From: Caballeronia zhejiangensis
GTDB taxonomy: Bacteria; Pseudomonadota; Gammaproteobacteria; Burkholderiales; Burkholderiaceae
Length of the DNA: 50,237 nt
Reading direction: 5' to 3'
NCBI RefSeq assembly: GCF_000698575.1
Contig: NZ_JFHD01000045.1
Coordinates: 1-50,237 of the forward strand
This document shows positions 31,186-40,036 of the stretch, one piece after another. The notes under the pieces were generated by a model. That model was not told the origin of the DNA, searched no databases, and saw only the letters and a list, made by a program, of their open reading frames with translations. A program made the position numbers and the translations under genes. The number at the start of each line of letters is the position of its first letter. Within the stretch, counting starts at the first letter, position 1.

Positions 31186-32007
31186 ATGCGAAGCATTTCC
31201 AAACTCACCGCCGCGCTCGTTATCGCGGGCTACGCGGCACTCGCTCACGCCGGTTTCCCCGAGGAGCTTGTCAAGCGCTTTCCGGCCGCTCAGGGTGCCA
31301 AGATCCAGCCTTCGATTCCCGGCTTCTGGTCGGTCGTCAAGGGCAGCGAAGTCTTCTTCGTGCGCGACGACTTCTCCGTGCTGATCACCGGGAACGTCAT
31401 CGACCTGCGAACCAAGCAGAACCTGACGCAGGCGCTCGAACAGGCGAACCGGCCGAAGATTGATGTGGCACAACTGAACCTGAAGGATGCGATCCGCTTC
31501 GGTAGCGGCTCGCGAAAGCTCTATGTCTTCTCCGACCCCGACTGTCCTTACTGCCGTCGGCTCGATGGCGAACTCACCCAGCTCAAGGACGTTACGGTCT
31601 ATATCTTCCCGTTCCCCCTCGCGCAGTTGCACCCGAACGCACCCGGCGTATCGGAAGCCGTCTGGTGTCAGTCGGATCGGGCGGCCGCGTGGGCCAAATA
31701 TCAAGACCTTGCGCGTGACGGTTTCTCCGGCCCGCCGCTCGATGCGGACCCCGAAGCGGACTACAAAAAGCGATCGGCGCGCCTGATTTCTTCGTGGCGC
31801 GATTACCTGCATTCGCGCCGTCAACCCGATCAGCCGACGTGCGAGAACCCCATCGCCCGCAATCTTGCGTTCGGTGAGAAGTGGAGTATCAACGGCACGC
31901 CGGCCCTGATTTTCGAAGACGGAACGCTGGTGCCCGGCCTGACCCCCACGGCCCGTATCGAGGCGCAACTGACGCAGTCTCACGCAAACCTGACGGCATC
32001 CAAATGA
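31186..32007 (+). CDS. dsbC: DsbC-like periplasmic thiol-disulphide isomerase
   Basis: A 273-residue protein with a signal peptide ending AHA (residue 22), an N-terminal dimerisation domain (GFWSVVKGSEVFFV), and a thioredoxin fold with the active site CPYC at residues 120-123 and a cis-Pro in INGTPALIFEDG. It shuffles disulphides in Cys-rich transfer proteins such as TraU and TraH, encoded downstream. The ATG at 31186 directly begins the signal peptide. Its stop overlaps the next ATG. Confidence 0.88.
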   Translation: MRSISKLTAALVIAGYAALAHAGFPEELVKRFPAAQGAKIQPSIPGFWSVVKGSEVFFVRDDFSVLITGNVIDLRTKQNLTQALEQANRPKIDVAQLNLKDAIRFGSGSRKLYVFSDPDCPYCRRLDGELTQLKDVTVYIFPFPLAQLHPNAPGVSEAVWCQSDRAAAWAKYQDLARDGFSGPPLDADPEADYKKRSARLISSWRDYLHSRRQPDQPTCENPIARNLAFGEKWSINGTPALIFEDGTLVPGLTPTARIEAQLTQSHANLTASK

Positions 32008-32261
32008 GCACCCTGAAATTTCGCCTTCTTAGCGCCGTTGCCGCGCCCGGTCGCTACACGGCGCTCCATGCCGGCGTCGTCACGCTAATCGCCACGGCTG
32101 TTTTCATGATGCTGACAGCTGGCGACCTCGGTCCGTTGGGGCCACTAATCATCGCTGCATCGTTCTACGTGATTTTCGCTGCGGTGGTGATCGAACTGGT
32201 TCTCGGGCTGATTTCCTTCGGGCGTTGGCTGGCCCGAAGGGGCTTGAGCAAGTACGCGTGA
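32004..32261 (+). CDS. Small membrane protein of the transfer operon
   Basis: An 85-residue protein with two hydrophobic segments (about 20-38 and 47-70) and a basic C-terminus. The ATG overlaps the dsbC stop as ATGA, and its own stop overlaps the next start as TGATG. The layout of two membrane helices with a short loop resembles small accessory subunits, but no family is recognised. Confidence 0.65.
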   Translation: MSTLKFRLLSAVAAPGRYTALHAGVVTLIATAVFMMLTAGDLGPLGPLIIAASFYVIFAAVVIELVLGLISFGRWLARRGLSKYA

Positions 32262-32785
32262 TGATCCGGGCCTTCGTCACGCTCGTGATCGCGCTGGGTA
32301 TCTGCCAATCCGCGCGAGCTGACGCTGACCTGCGGGCATGCTTCGAGCACGCGGCGCAGCGTCGGCACATCAGCGTGAAGCTGTTGCTTGCAATCGGTCA
32401 CGTGGAATCGCGCTATCGGCCAGGAGCGGTCAACACGACCACGGGCGCGATGGGGGTGATGCAGATCATGCCGTTTCACCTGAACTGGCTGAAGCGATAT
32501 GGCATCAATCGTGACGATCTGCTAGACGGCTGCACGAACATCAATGTGGGCACTTTCCTGCTCTCCGACTTTATCCGCATGTATGGCAATACCTGGCGTG
32601 CGGTCGGCGCATATGGCGCGGGCATCGCACCCGGCAACGAAAAGGCACGGCTCGAATACGCGCGCCTCGTCCAGCAGCAATACGAGCGGTTGATGAACCC
32701 GGAGAGCGAGCCTGTGTTTCCTCGAGCCGCCCGGATCGAGACGCAAGCGAGGCCGACGCGACCAACAATGGTGGTGGACAAATGA
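32261..32785 (+). CDS. Lytic transglycosylase of the type IV secretion system
   Basis: A 174-residue protein with a signal peptide (about 20 residues) and a goose-type lysozyme-like fold: the catalytic Glu is in AIGHVESRYRPGAVN (about residue 50), followed by GAMGVMQIMP and NINVGTFLLSD. It opens peptidoglycan for assembly of the secretion channel, like F plasmid Orf169 and VirB1. It overlaps its neighbours on both sides, so it is fully embedded in the operon. Confidence 0.9.
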   Translation: MIRAFVTLVIALGICQSARADADLRACFEHAAQRRHISVKLLLAIGHVESRYRPGAVNTTTGAMGVMQIMPFHLNWLKRYGINRDDLLDGCTNINVGTFLLSDFIRMYGNTWRAVGAYGAGIAPGNEKARLEYARLVQQQYERLMNPESEPVFPRAARIETQARPTRPTMVVDK

Positions 32786-33450
32786 ACAGAAGATTTTTGC
32801 AATGCGTTGTGTTCGCACTCGCGGCCACTGCGCAGCTTGCTTGTGCCGAAGACCTCGGCGTGAAAGCGCAAACCTACGCGCTCGATCGCGACGCCACGGA
32901 GCAGATCAAGGACGTCATGCGTCACAAGCAGCAGAGCGGCGAGATGGACACGTTCTGGAAAAACTACCGGGACAAGGTGATTGCGTCGATCAAAAACCCG
33001 CCGTCGCTCGGCGTCAGAAGCGACTACACGACGCGCACGGAGTTGCACGACCTTCGGTTTGTGATTCCGTCGGACTATAAAGACCAGAACGGAAACGTGA
33101 TCGTCAAACGTGGCACGGTTGTCGAACCGTTGAAAGTTATGCCGTTGACGTCTGGCCTGCTGTTCATCGACGGAACCGATCCAAAGCAAGTGGAGTACGC
33201 AATCCGGCGTAGCCAGCGGGAACCGATGAAGATCGTGCTCACGGCCGGCTCGCCGTACCTGATGCGCATCAAGTATCAGAACGTCCCGTGGCGCGGTGAG
33301 AAGGGCGTGCCTTTCTATTTCGACCAACGCAAGATCATCATCAGCACGCTCGCAAAGCTGTATGGCATCCAGATTGCCAGCGTTCCGGCTGCGCTATTCC
33401 AGCAGGGTGACAAGCTCGCCGTCCAGTTCGGTATGGGAGATATGAAATGA
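32782..33450 (+). CDS. traW: TraW, F-type pilus assembly protein
   Basis: A 222-residue periplasmic protein with a signal peptide ending ACA. The C-terminal half has the TraW pattern (VPWRGEKGVPFYFDQRKII, then IASVPAALFQQGD). TraW works with TrbC and TraU in pilus assembly. The start overlaps the transglycosylase stop by 4 bases and its stop overlaps the traU start. Confidence 0.88.
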   Translation: MNRRFLQCVVFALAATAQLACAEDLGVKAQTYALDRDATEQIKDVMRHKQQSGEMDTFWKNYRDKVIASIKNPPSLGVRSDYTTRTELHDLRFVIPSDYKDQNGNVIVKRGTVVEPLKVMPLTSGLLFIDGTDPKQVEYAIRRSQREPMKIVLTAGSPYLMRIKYQNVPWRGEKGVPFYFDQRKIIISTLAKLYGIQIASVPAALFQQGDKLAVQFGMGDMK

Positions 33451-34475
33451 GACTTCTCTCGCGATTCTGGATTGCGATCGTACTGGCGTTCAGCCTGTCG
33501 GGCGGCGCCCAGGCACAGCAGATCTGCAACGGCAGTTTTCCCAATCTCATTAACGACGTCTGCTACGACTGCATATTTCCGATTTCCATCATGGGGGGGT
33601 TCATCAACCTCGGCGTTTCCTCTCAGGACTACGACACAGGCGCGAGTTCTTTTCCGGTCTGCGTCTGCGCCAACAACCTGTCGGTGGGTTCACCGGTCTC
33701 ATTCTGGGAGCCGCGCTACATGGTCGATACCACGACAAAGCCCGGCTGCATGCCCCTGCTCGGAGGAATCGACATCAACACGCCGTACAACTCCGACGAG
33801 TACGGAACGGAGAACTACACGACGGCGCATCTAAACGGCAAGCGAAAGTCGGCCTTCGTACAGGTCAATGAGTACATCAATCCAGTCATGTCGGCGATCG
33901 GCGTGGTGGTGAACAACCCGTGTCTGGACAACCGCTCTTTCGACGTACCTTTCCTCAGCTGGGCAGATCCGACATGGAACGATGACTCGCTGTCGCTAAT
34001 GCTGACGCCGTATGCGTATCCGTTTGCAGGCGTTCCAAGTGTTGCGGCCGAGCTGCCCGACGCGATATCGGCCACCTTCGGCTTTCCCTCGGAAATCCTC
34101 TTCTGGGTTGCTGGGGCCTGGGGCCCGATGTATCCGCTGGACGGCAACGTCGCTGTTGCGAACACGCAGGAGCAGGTTTCGCATCTGATGATCGCACGCT
34201 TGTTTGCAAAGCTGCACGCAGCCGGGGCGCAGCAGTCGACAGCTGGTCAGGACGCTCTTCAGTCATGCGGCGCCCTTGGCGTGCCGCAACTGATCATGGA
34301 CAAGCGGCAGTACAAGACGAACCGGACGTTTCCGTTTCCCGACAACATGTGCACGCCGATCGGTCGGCCTCTTGCGTTTCAGGAGATCGGCGCGTCCCGT
34401 CCGCAGGACAAGGACTACGGGTACTTTCTCTTCCAGCGCAAGGACTGCTGCGCAACCTACACGGTCGCTCAGTAA
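33447..34475 (+). CDS. traU: TraU, F-type conjugation protein
   Basis: A 342-residue periplasmic protein with a signal peptide ending AQA (about residue 24). It is Cys-rich, with NDVCYDCIFPISIMGG near residues 35-50 and KDCCATYT near the C-terminus, as in TraU. It is needed for DNA transfer more than for pilus formation in F. The cysteines explain the dsbC gene in the same operon. Confidence 0.92.
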   Translation: MRLLSRFWIAIVLAFSLSGGAQAQQICNGSFPNLINDVCYDCIFPISIMGGFINLGVSSQDYDTGASSFPVCVCANNLSVGSPVSFWEPRYMVDTTTKPGCMPLLGGIDINTPYNSDEYGTENYTTAHLNGKRKSAFVQVNEYINPVMSAIGVVVNNPCLDNRSFDVPFLSWADPTWNDDSLSLMLTPYAYPFAGVPSVAAELPDAISATFGFPSEILFWVAGAWGPMYPLDGNVAVANTQEQVSHLMIARLFAKLHAAGAQQSTAGQDALQSCGALGVPQLIMDKRQYKTNRTFPFPDNMCTPIGRPLAFQEIGASRPQDKDYGYFLFQRKDCCATYTVAQ

Positions 34476-34485
34476 AGGAGAGCAA

Positions 34486-34986
34486 ATGAAAAGACTGCTC
34501 GCAACCATCATGCTGTGCTGTGCGGCTTCGACCCACGCTGAACAACCGTCGCTTGTCGATTCGATGACCGCACCGTGGAACACGCTGGTATTCGTCTCCA
34601 CGAGGATGCCACAGGCCTCCGTGATCGAGCTGGCCCGCGAGGCCAGTCAGGCGGGTGCTGTGATTGTGCTCACCGGCTTTTCGGACGAAAACGGCACGCT
34701 GACTGCGACCCAGAAGTATGCCGCGCAGATCAGCAGCGCCTGCTGTGGAAAGAAGCCTGCCCATTGGATCATCGATCCCGTTCTGACCCGGCGCTATCAC
34801 GTCACTGCAGCACCGACGTTTGTCGTTGCTCACGGCGAAAGTGACGACCCTCGCGAGTACTCAAAAGTCGCGGGCGAGATCAGTCTCGCCCAGGCACTGA
34901 AGTTCGTCGCGCAGACATCGAAACTGCCTGCCGCGAGGGACGCGGCGAGCCGCGTTTATTACTCGGCCTACGGCGATAAATACTAA
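34486..34986 (+). CDS. trbC: TrbC, F-type pilus assembly protein
   Basis: A 166-residue protein with a short signal peptide. The ATG at 34486 follows AAAGGAGAGC. It has a thioredoxin-like pattern without the redox pair (LVFVSTRMPQASVIELAREA, ITAAPTFVV-like stretch VTAAPTFVVAHG), matching F-type TrbC. In F, TrbC interacts with TraW, which is encoded two genes upstream here. Confidence 0.85.
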   Translation: MKRLLATIMLCCAASTHAEQPSLVDSMTAPWNTLVFVSTRMPQASVIELAREASQAGAVIVLTGFSDENGTLTATQKYAAQISSACCGKKPAHWIIDPVLTRRYHVTAAPTFVVAHGESDDPREYSKVAGEISLAQALKFVAQTSKLPAARDAASRVYYSAYGDKY

Positions 34987-35002
34987 TTGTGATCAGTCTT
35001 CC

Positions 35003-35015
35003 TAGTGATTAAAAT
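35003..35015 (+). promoter_or_regulatory. Copy of the TAGTGATTAAAAT motif upstream of the traL gene group
   Basis: The same 13-mer as at 17512-17524. It lies 7 bases before the ATG at 35022 in the only short gap between trbC and the next gene, suggesting a separate control point for the second half of the transfer genes. Confidence 0.35.
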
Positions 35016-35021
35016 AAATGT

Positions 35022-35498
35022 ATGACAAAGTCCAAAATGATTCTTTCGGGGTTAGCCGTCGTGTGCGTGCCGGCGTTTTCGGCACCAGCATCGGACGGCG
35101 TCACGTACGTCCAGCAGGGTCGGTACGTGTCGGGCGCTGTGGTCGTTGCGCCGGCGAATGGCGGCGAATATGTGTACTCGTCCAAGCCGGCTGACGACGG
35201 ACGCGGCACGCAGCGATTCATGCTGGGGCAGGCTCCTCGCCAGAACTATGACCTGTTCAGCTCTGTGGAAGAGGCCGCACTCTGGCGTACTCGGGAACTC
35301 CAACGCGAGGCGATGGCGGCGGCGAATGCGCGGGCGAGAACGAAGCACGTCAGTCGACGCGCGGCGCCGAAGCTCAACTGGCCCAAGGTCGTTCTCGTTG
35401 GCGACAGAACGTGTGTCCCGCAATCAGCGTTTGCGTCTGCTTCGGACTGGCAGCAACACCTCGTCTGCTGGTTCGCTGGAGATCGACGTGTCGAATAA
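35022..35498 (+). CDS. Exported hypothetical protein before traL
   Basis: A 158-residue protein with a signal peptide (about residues 1-20, ending AFSA). The mature part is basic and helical in the middle (EEAALWRTRELQREAMAAAN), with two Cys near the C-terminus (GDRTCVPQ and LVCWFAG). No family recognised. Its last 11 bases overlap the GTG start of traL. The position suggests a periplasmic partner of the pilus system. Confidence 0.65.
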   Translation: MTKSKMILSGLAVVCVPAFSAPASDGVTYVQQGRYVSGAVVVAPANGGEYVYSSKPADDGRGTQRFMLGQAPRQNYDLFSSVEEAALWRTRELQREAMAAANARARTKHVSRRAAPKLNWPKVVLVGDRTCVPQSAFASASDWQQHLVCWFAGDRRVE

Positions 35499-35880
35499 GA
35501 CCTTCCGCATTCCAAAATATGGCGGCGCTGAAAGCGCGTTTCTAGGCGTTGAGTTCAAAGACACATACATCCTCATCGTCAGCGTGTTCGTTGCGCTAGT
35601 GGCAGGAAAGATCTACGGAACTGGCGCGTATCTGGGTATTCCGTTCGTCGGCTATCACGCGAACAAGAAGTACATCGAATGGCGTAGCACCCGACTGCCT
35701 GGTTTCATTCTGGTCTGGCTTTACCGCTTCGGGCTGCGAGGGTTTTCGAAAGGGTTCAAGTCGCAGCGAACGGTGTATGTCGGGGATGCCACGGTGATCA
35801 ACCCCGCCTCGGACCGTCTTCTATCTCAGATGATGCGCAAGCAGGACGTCGCTGATTCCGAACAACAAGTCACTGAATAG
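35488..35880 (+). CDS. traL: TraL, F-type pilus assembly protein
   Basis: A 130-residue protein from a GTG at 35488 with GGAG 7 bases upstream; the frame is open far to the left, but this start fits the family. Two hydrophobic segments lie near residues 28-60, and the flanking RIPKYGG, the LPG-F-W-YRFGLRG stretch and the late KSQRTVYVGD fit TraL. It is an inner membrane or outer-membrane-associated assembly factor encoded before traE and traK, as in F. Confidence 0.82.
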   Translation: MSNKTFRIPKYGGAESAFLGVEFKDTYILIVSVFVALVAGKIYGTGAYLGIPFVGYHANKKYIEWRSTRLPGFILVWLYRFGLRGFSKGFKSQRTVYVGDATVINPASDRLLSQMMRKQDVADSEQQVTE

Positions 35881-35892
35881 GGCAACAACGAT

Positions 35893-36492
35893 ATGGACCT
35901 TCCGAACCGAAACAAGTCAGTCGCGGAACTCCGAAAGAAGAATGACTTCCTCATGATCGTAGTGCTGTGTCTCGCCGCGGCAGTACTGCTGTGCGTCGGC
36001 AAGGTCGTCTTCATGTCGGAAATTGTTGTGAACCGTGTTCCCGGCATGCCCGATGGCGCGAAGATCGAGCGAAACGGCATGGACGTCGGCGCGCAACAGG
36101 CGACCGCCTATGCCGTAGCTTCGGCGCTTGCTTCTGTTAATCCGAGCACCGGTGAAAGCATCAAGAAGTTTGTACAGCCGTTTTTCTCCGCCGCTGCCTA
36201 CACGAAGGTTAGCCAGGCCATTGACAGCAAGGTAGCAACGCTCAGCATCCAGCACGAGCTGGGCAGCTACTACTTCATCCTCAAGCGTTTCGAGGCGGAC
36301 GACAAGCTGGGTAGGGTATTCGTGCTTGGCGACGTTCACACGGTCAACGCGGCAAGAGATACAGCTGAGCCGTGGGTCTTCGAGTTTCCGGTGCATTTTG
36401 CCAACTACCAGATGATCCTCGACGACGCGATCGCTTATTCCGGTGACAAGGCACATAACTCCGAATGGATCAAGGCTCAACAAAAGAAATGA
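35893..36492 (+). CDS. traE: TraE, F-type inner membrane assembly protein (VirB5/VirB8-like position)
   Basis: A 199-residue protein with a single N-terminal membrane helix (about residues 18-38) and a periplasmic domain of about 155 residues. The layout and size match TraE, and the order traL-traE-traK-traB is that of F. Its stop overlaps the traK start as ATGA. Confidence 0.88.
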   Translation: MDLPNRNKSVAELRKKNDFLMIVVLCLAAAVLLCVGKVVFMSEIVVNRVPGMPDGAKIERNGMDVGAQQATAYAVASALASVNPSTGESIKKFVQPFFSAAAYTKVSQAIDSKVATLSIQHELGSYYFILKRFEADDKLGRVFVLGDVHTVNAARDTAEPWVFEFPVHFANYQMILDDAIAYSGDKAHNSEWIKAQQKK

Positions 36493-37484
36493 AGACCACC
36501 ACACGCTACCTGCCCGCGCTGCTGTTGGCCAGCCTTGGGCTCTCGCTCCCGTTTGCCTCACGCGCTGACAGCGCGCCGGCCACGGTTGATTTCGGCCAAC
36601 CGACTGGCGCAGTTTCCAGTTCGACGCCTTTTCCGTCCGCCGGCGCGCAAGGTGCGGCACCGACCCGGAAAAAGGTGGTCGCACATGTAAAAAGCAAAGC
36701 CGCGCGCAACGCGCTGACGGTCGATTCGGCAATCGCTGTGAAGGCGACGCCCGCCAAAGAAATCGACTTGCCCGGTGTACTGCACGTGCCGGGGGAGAAG
36801 CTGGGCATGGACGATCCGACGCGCTCACAAAAGGTCTCGTGGACCAATCAGGGATCGAAGACCGTCTATCTCAGTGTGACCGAACCGAACCGCATCGTGC
36901 TTCCGTTCAAGAACCCGTACATCGTGCGGATGAGCGATGTGACGGTCGACCATCGCCCGGAGAGCAACAACCTGTACGTATACTGGAACGTCAATCGTCC
37001 TGAGGACGCGCAGCCGCGACAGATCTATATCGAGCCGCCGGGTGGTGGTGGTCAAGCCCTTGGGCTCGAGATTGTTCCGAAGACCATCCCGGGGCAGACG
37101 ATCCTCGTTGCGGACGATACCGGCATTACTGCGAGCCACAAGCCAAAAACAGGTGACAGCAGCGATTACGTCACCCACGTTCAGGACCTGATGGCGTCCG
37201 TCGCGCTCGGCGAGTCGCCGAACGGCTTTTCGCAGGTCGACGTGAACCTGCCGCCGATTGGGATGGATGGATTAACCGTGACGGCCGACACGCGCTACAG
37301 CGGTCAGGAAGGGGACGTTTGGGTCTACACGGTGAGGAATCCGCGTCAGACGATTGCACAACTGCGGGAACAGGAATTCGACGGCCCCAACGTGCTTGCG
37401 GTTTCCATCTATCCGAAGCCGTTGCTGCAGCCTGGCGAAAGAGCCCGGGTCTTTGTGCTGGCCCGCAAGCGTGAGGAGCAGTGA
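36489..37484 (+). CDS. traK: TraK, secretin-like outer membrane complex protein (VirB9-like)
   Basis: A 331-residue periplasmic protein with a signal peptide ending SRA (about residue 25), a disordered Ala/Lys stretch (about 45-90) and a beta-rich domain (NRIVLPFKNPYIVRM, IPGQTILVADD). TraK forms the outer membrane core complex with TraV and TraB. It is longer than F TraK (242 residues) because of the linker. The ATG at 36489 is decided by overlap with the traE stop. Confidence 0.87.
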   Translation: MKTTTRYLPALLLASLGLSLPFASRADSAPATVDFGQPTGAVSSSTPFPSAGAQGAAPTRKKVVAHVKSKAARNALTVDSAIAVKATPAKEIDLPGVLHVPGEKLGMDDPTRSQKVSWTNQGSKTVYLSVTEPNRIVLPFKNPYIVRMSDVTVDHRPESNNLYVYWNVNRPEDAQPRQIYIEPPGGGGQALGLEIVPKTIPGQTILVADDTGITASHKPKTGDSSDYVTHVQDLMASVALGESPNGFSQVDVNLPPIGMDGLTVTADTRYSGQEGDVWVYTVRNPRQTIAQLREQEFDGPNVLAVSIYPKPLLQPGERARVFVLARKREEQ

Positions 37485-37486
37485 GC

Positions 37487-38830
37487 ATGGCACTTGAATG
37501 GCAATGGCTCGACCAGAAGAAGCAGGAATGGAACGACATGCAGCCTGGGTTCCGTTACCTGCTGATCGCGGTGACCGTGCTCGGCACGGCATTTATCACG
37601 TACAACCACTTCACGCGTCGCCCGCCGCAGACCTCGACGAGTGCAGCGTTACCCGCACAGACCGTGGCGATGCCGACCCCCGCTGCAGCTCCCGCAACCG
37701 GGGCATCGGCTCCCACGTTTACGGGTGTCGTGGGCAACGTGCTGCCGTCCTCGCCGCGCAATCAGGGACTCGAGAACGTCGTGACGGACATCGAGAGCCT
37801 GAAGTCGCAGCTCGCGGCACTCCAGCGGCAGCAGGGTGGAAATCCCGCGCCTGGGGTCGTCAACACGCCGTTCAAGGCGAGTGCCCCCGCGCCGACGACG
37901 CCCGCCACCGACAGCCAGGGTTCGAATCCGCTCGGCAAGGACCTGCCGGAAGCGGTGAGCTTCGACCAACCGGGCTCGCGCGCCAAGGCACGGCCCATTG
38001 ACGCGTCCGGCGTGACAGCGAGCGCAGATGCCGCAGCGCCTGCGCCCCAGGTGGCGAACCTGCCGCCGGCACGTCCGACGATGATCGCCGACCCGGTCCC
38101 TGCCCGATCCAGCAGCGATGACGACAAGCGCCCCGATCTGGTGCTGCCGATGTACACGGGCATCGAGGCCGTCATGCTCTCTGGGATCAACGCGCGACCC
38201 AGCGGCTCGAACGGTGGAGGAGCTGCCGGAAGCGTGACATCCGCGCTCGACGTTGGCGCGCCGTTCGTTTCGCGCGTCAAGGGCATGGCGATCATGCCCA
38301 ATTCGTGGAAGGCCAGTGATCTTGCGAACTGCTTCGTCGGCGGCTCCGCGACTGCCGTGCTATCCGCCGAGCGGGCCTATGGAATCGCCGATCACATCAG
38401 CTGCATCTTCAAGAACGGTGACGTGTACGAAGCGCCCATGAAGGCCTATGCGCTCGACGTTGACGGCACGCTGGGCCTGGCGGGGAAAGTGGTCAACAAG
38501 CAGGGTGCGATGCTGATGCAGGCCGCGTTGACGGGTATGGCTGCAGGCCTTGGCGCTGCGCTCGCGCCGAGCGCGGTGCCCAGCTACAACACGAACGTCG
38601 GCAGCGGCTCGGAGCAGAGCTACACCTATCCGAGCCCGAGCTATCTGGCGGGCACGGCAGTAGGCCAGGGCATCAATCACGCGGCAACTGAGCTGTCGCA
38701 GTTCTATCTGAACTTTGCCAAGGAGACCTTTCCGGTCGTCGAAGTCACGGCAGGCACCCGTGTGACCTGGATTCTCAAAGAAAACCTCGTGTTGAAGAAA
38801 CGATTGGTCAACAAGGAAGCAGTCCAATGA
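37487..38830 (+). CDS. traB: TraB, VirB10-like channel scaffold
   Basis: A 447-residue protein. A cytoplasmic N-terminus of about 24 residues precedes one membrane helix (about 25-43), then a long Ala/Pro-rich linker with a short coiled coil (VTDIESLKSQLAALQRQQ near residue 100) and a C-terminal beta-barrel domain of the TrbI/VirB10 type ending in RVTWILKENLVLKK. It spans the envelope from inner membrane to core complex. The ATG at 37487 is preceded by GGAG. Confidence 0.9.
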   Translation: MALEWQWLDQKKQEWNDMQPGFRYLLIAVTVLGTAFITYNHFTRRPPQTSTSAALPAQTVAMPTPAAAPATGASAPTFTGVVGNVLPSSPRNQGLENVVTDIESLKSQLAALQRQQGGNPAPGVVNTPFKASAPAPTTPATDSQGSNPLGKDLPEAVSFDQPGSRAKARPIDASGVTASADAAAPAPQVANLPPARPTMIADPVPARSSSDDDKRPDLVLPMYTGIEAVMLSGINARPSGSNGGGAAGSVTSALDVGAPFVSRVKGMAIMPNSWKASDLANCFVGGSATAVLSAERAYGIADHISCIFKNGDVYEAPMKAYALDVDGTLGLAGKVVNKQGAMLMQAALTGMAAGLGAALAPSAVPSYNTNVGSGSEQSYTYPSPSYLAGTAVGQGINHAATELSQFYLNFAKETFPVVEVTAGTRVTWILKENLVLKKRLVNKEAVQ

Positions 38831-39543
38831 GCAACCTTAAAAGCAAACTTGCGGTGATCGCCATTTCCGTTTGCGCTGTGCCGGTCCTATCGGGCTGCCC
38901 AGCCGCCTTTAATCCGATCGGGTCTAACTCGTACGACTGCAATCGCAAGCAGGACCCGTCGAGCATCTACTGCCACAGCTTCAAGGCTGTTGAGGCTTCG
39001 ACAAACGGCGAGTTGCCGCCCAGCCGCTTCGACTCCGAGCTGAACTTCAGCCAGTACGACAAGGCGACCGACATCGCGCCGGTCGGCCAGCGCAATACGG
39101 CGGCCTCCCCGATTCGCTCTGGTTCGGGCGAGCCGGTCGTTATGGGCTCTGGCGGTCCGGCCGTTCAGGGATCGGCGACTCCAGGAACGGTTCGCACGGT
39201 TGCCGTAGACGGCATGCCTGACGGCATGCCGGTCCGTGAGGGCCCCGTTATCCAGCGGACGTGGATCAAGCATTTCGTGGACGGCAACGACATGCTGACC
39301 AGTGACACCACCGTCTACAAGGAGATCGTTGGCTCGCACTGGTCAGGATTCGATGGGGGCAACCCCGCCGGCGCCGCGCGCGGCGTCTACCCACACAAGC
39401 CTGCGGACAGCAAGGCGCTCGAGGCCGCGAAGCCCTCGCAGCCCGACACGTCCCAGCGCACCGATTTCATCCAGCCAGGACCGCAAGCATCGGCTGGTGA
39501 AAGTAGCCCAGGCAATTCCTTGCCGTCTTCAATGCCACAGTAA
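38827..39543 (+). CDS. traV: TraV, outer membrane core lipoprotein (VirB7-like)
   Basis: A 238-residue lipoprotein with lipobox VLSGC (Cys at about 24). Two further Cys follow (YDCNRK and IYCHSFKAVE), a pattern shared with TraV. The Gly/Ser/Pro-rich C-terminal half is likely disordered. It anchors TraK and TraB to the outer membrane. It overlaps the traB stop by 4 bases. Confidence 0.88.
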   Translation: MSNLKSKLAVIAISVCAVPVLSGCPAAFNPIGSNSYDCNRKQDPSSIYCHSFKAVEASTNGELPPSRFDSELNFSQYDKATDIAPVGQRNTAASPIRSGSGEPVVMGSGGPAVQGSATPGTVRTVAVDGMPDGMPVREGPVIQRTWIKHFVDGNDMLTSDTTVYKEIVGSHWSGFDGGNPAGAARGVYPHKPADSKALEAAKPSQPDTSQRTDFIQPGPQASAGESSPGNSLPSSMPQ

Positions 39544-39558
39544 AAGTAGAGGAAAACC

Positions 39559-39951
39559 ATGAAACAAAATGCTGTCTTGACTCACGCTCACGCACCGGCA
39601 CGCTCGTTCCGGCCCGTAGCCGTGATGGTGCTTACGATGGGGGCGATGCTTGTTTCCGTTGGCGCACTCAACGGTGGTACGGCGCTGGCCGCAAGTGCGT
39701 GGGACACGCTTGTTTCGACCGTCCAGACGATGCTCGGCAGTACGCTCGTCATGGCGCTCGTGCTGCTCTCGCTGATCGTAACGATCTGGCAACTCGCGCA
39801 TGGCGGTGGATACCGCAACCTGACCGTTGTGCTGGGCATTCTGGCGACTGCGCTGATCGGACCGTCTCTTGTCCAGACCGTTGCAACGGCGACGGGCCCG
39901 GGCTATGCGTCGACGGCACATCAGCTGGAAACGGTCGATCTCGCGCACTGA
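39559..39951 (+). CDS. traA: Conjugative pilin precursor (TraA/VirB2-like)
   Basis: A 130-residue prepilin. The long leader of 44-46 residues ends at ALA-ASAWDTLV, like the leader of about 51 residues in F propilin. The mature part has two hydrophobic helices (about 55-75 and 88-105) joined by a short loop with Gly and Arg (HGGGYRN), then a tail of about 25 residues. GGAAAACC precedes the ATG. In F the pilin gene is first in the operon; here it sits between traV and traC. An S26 peptidase encoded downstream could process it. Confidence 0.8.
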   Translation: MKQNAVLTHAHAPARSFRPVAVMVLTMGAMLVSVGALNGGTALAASAWDTLVSTVQTMLGSTLVMALVLLSLIVTIWQLAHGGGYRNLTVVLGILATALIGPSLVQTVATATGPGYASTAHQLETVDLAH

Positions 39952-40036
39952 CCCTATCGCGACACCTCGTAGGAGAAATCGCGGCGCGTCCATCCGGTCG
40001 CGCCGCGTTCCGCTGACGCCGACAGAGAGATTCATC

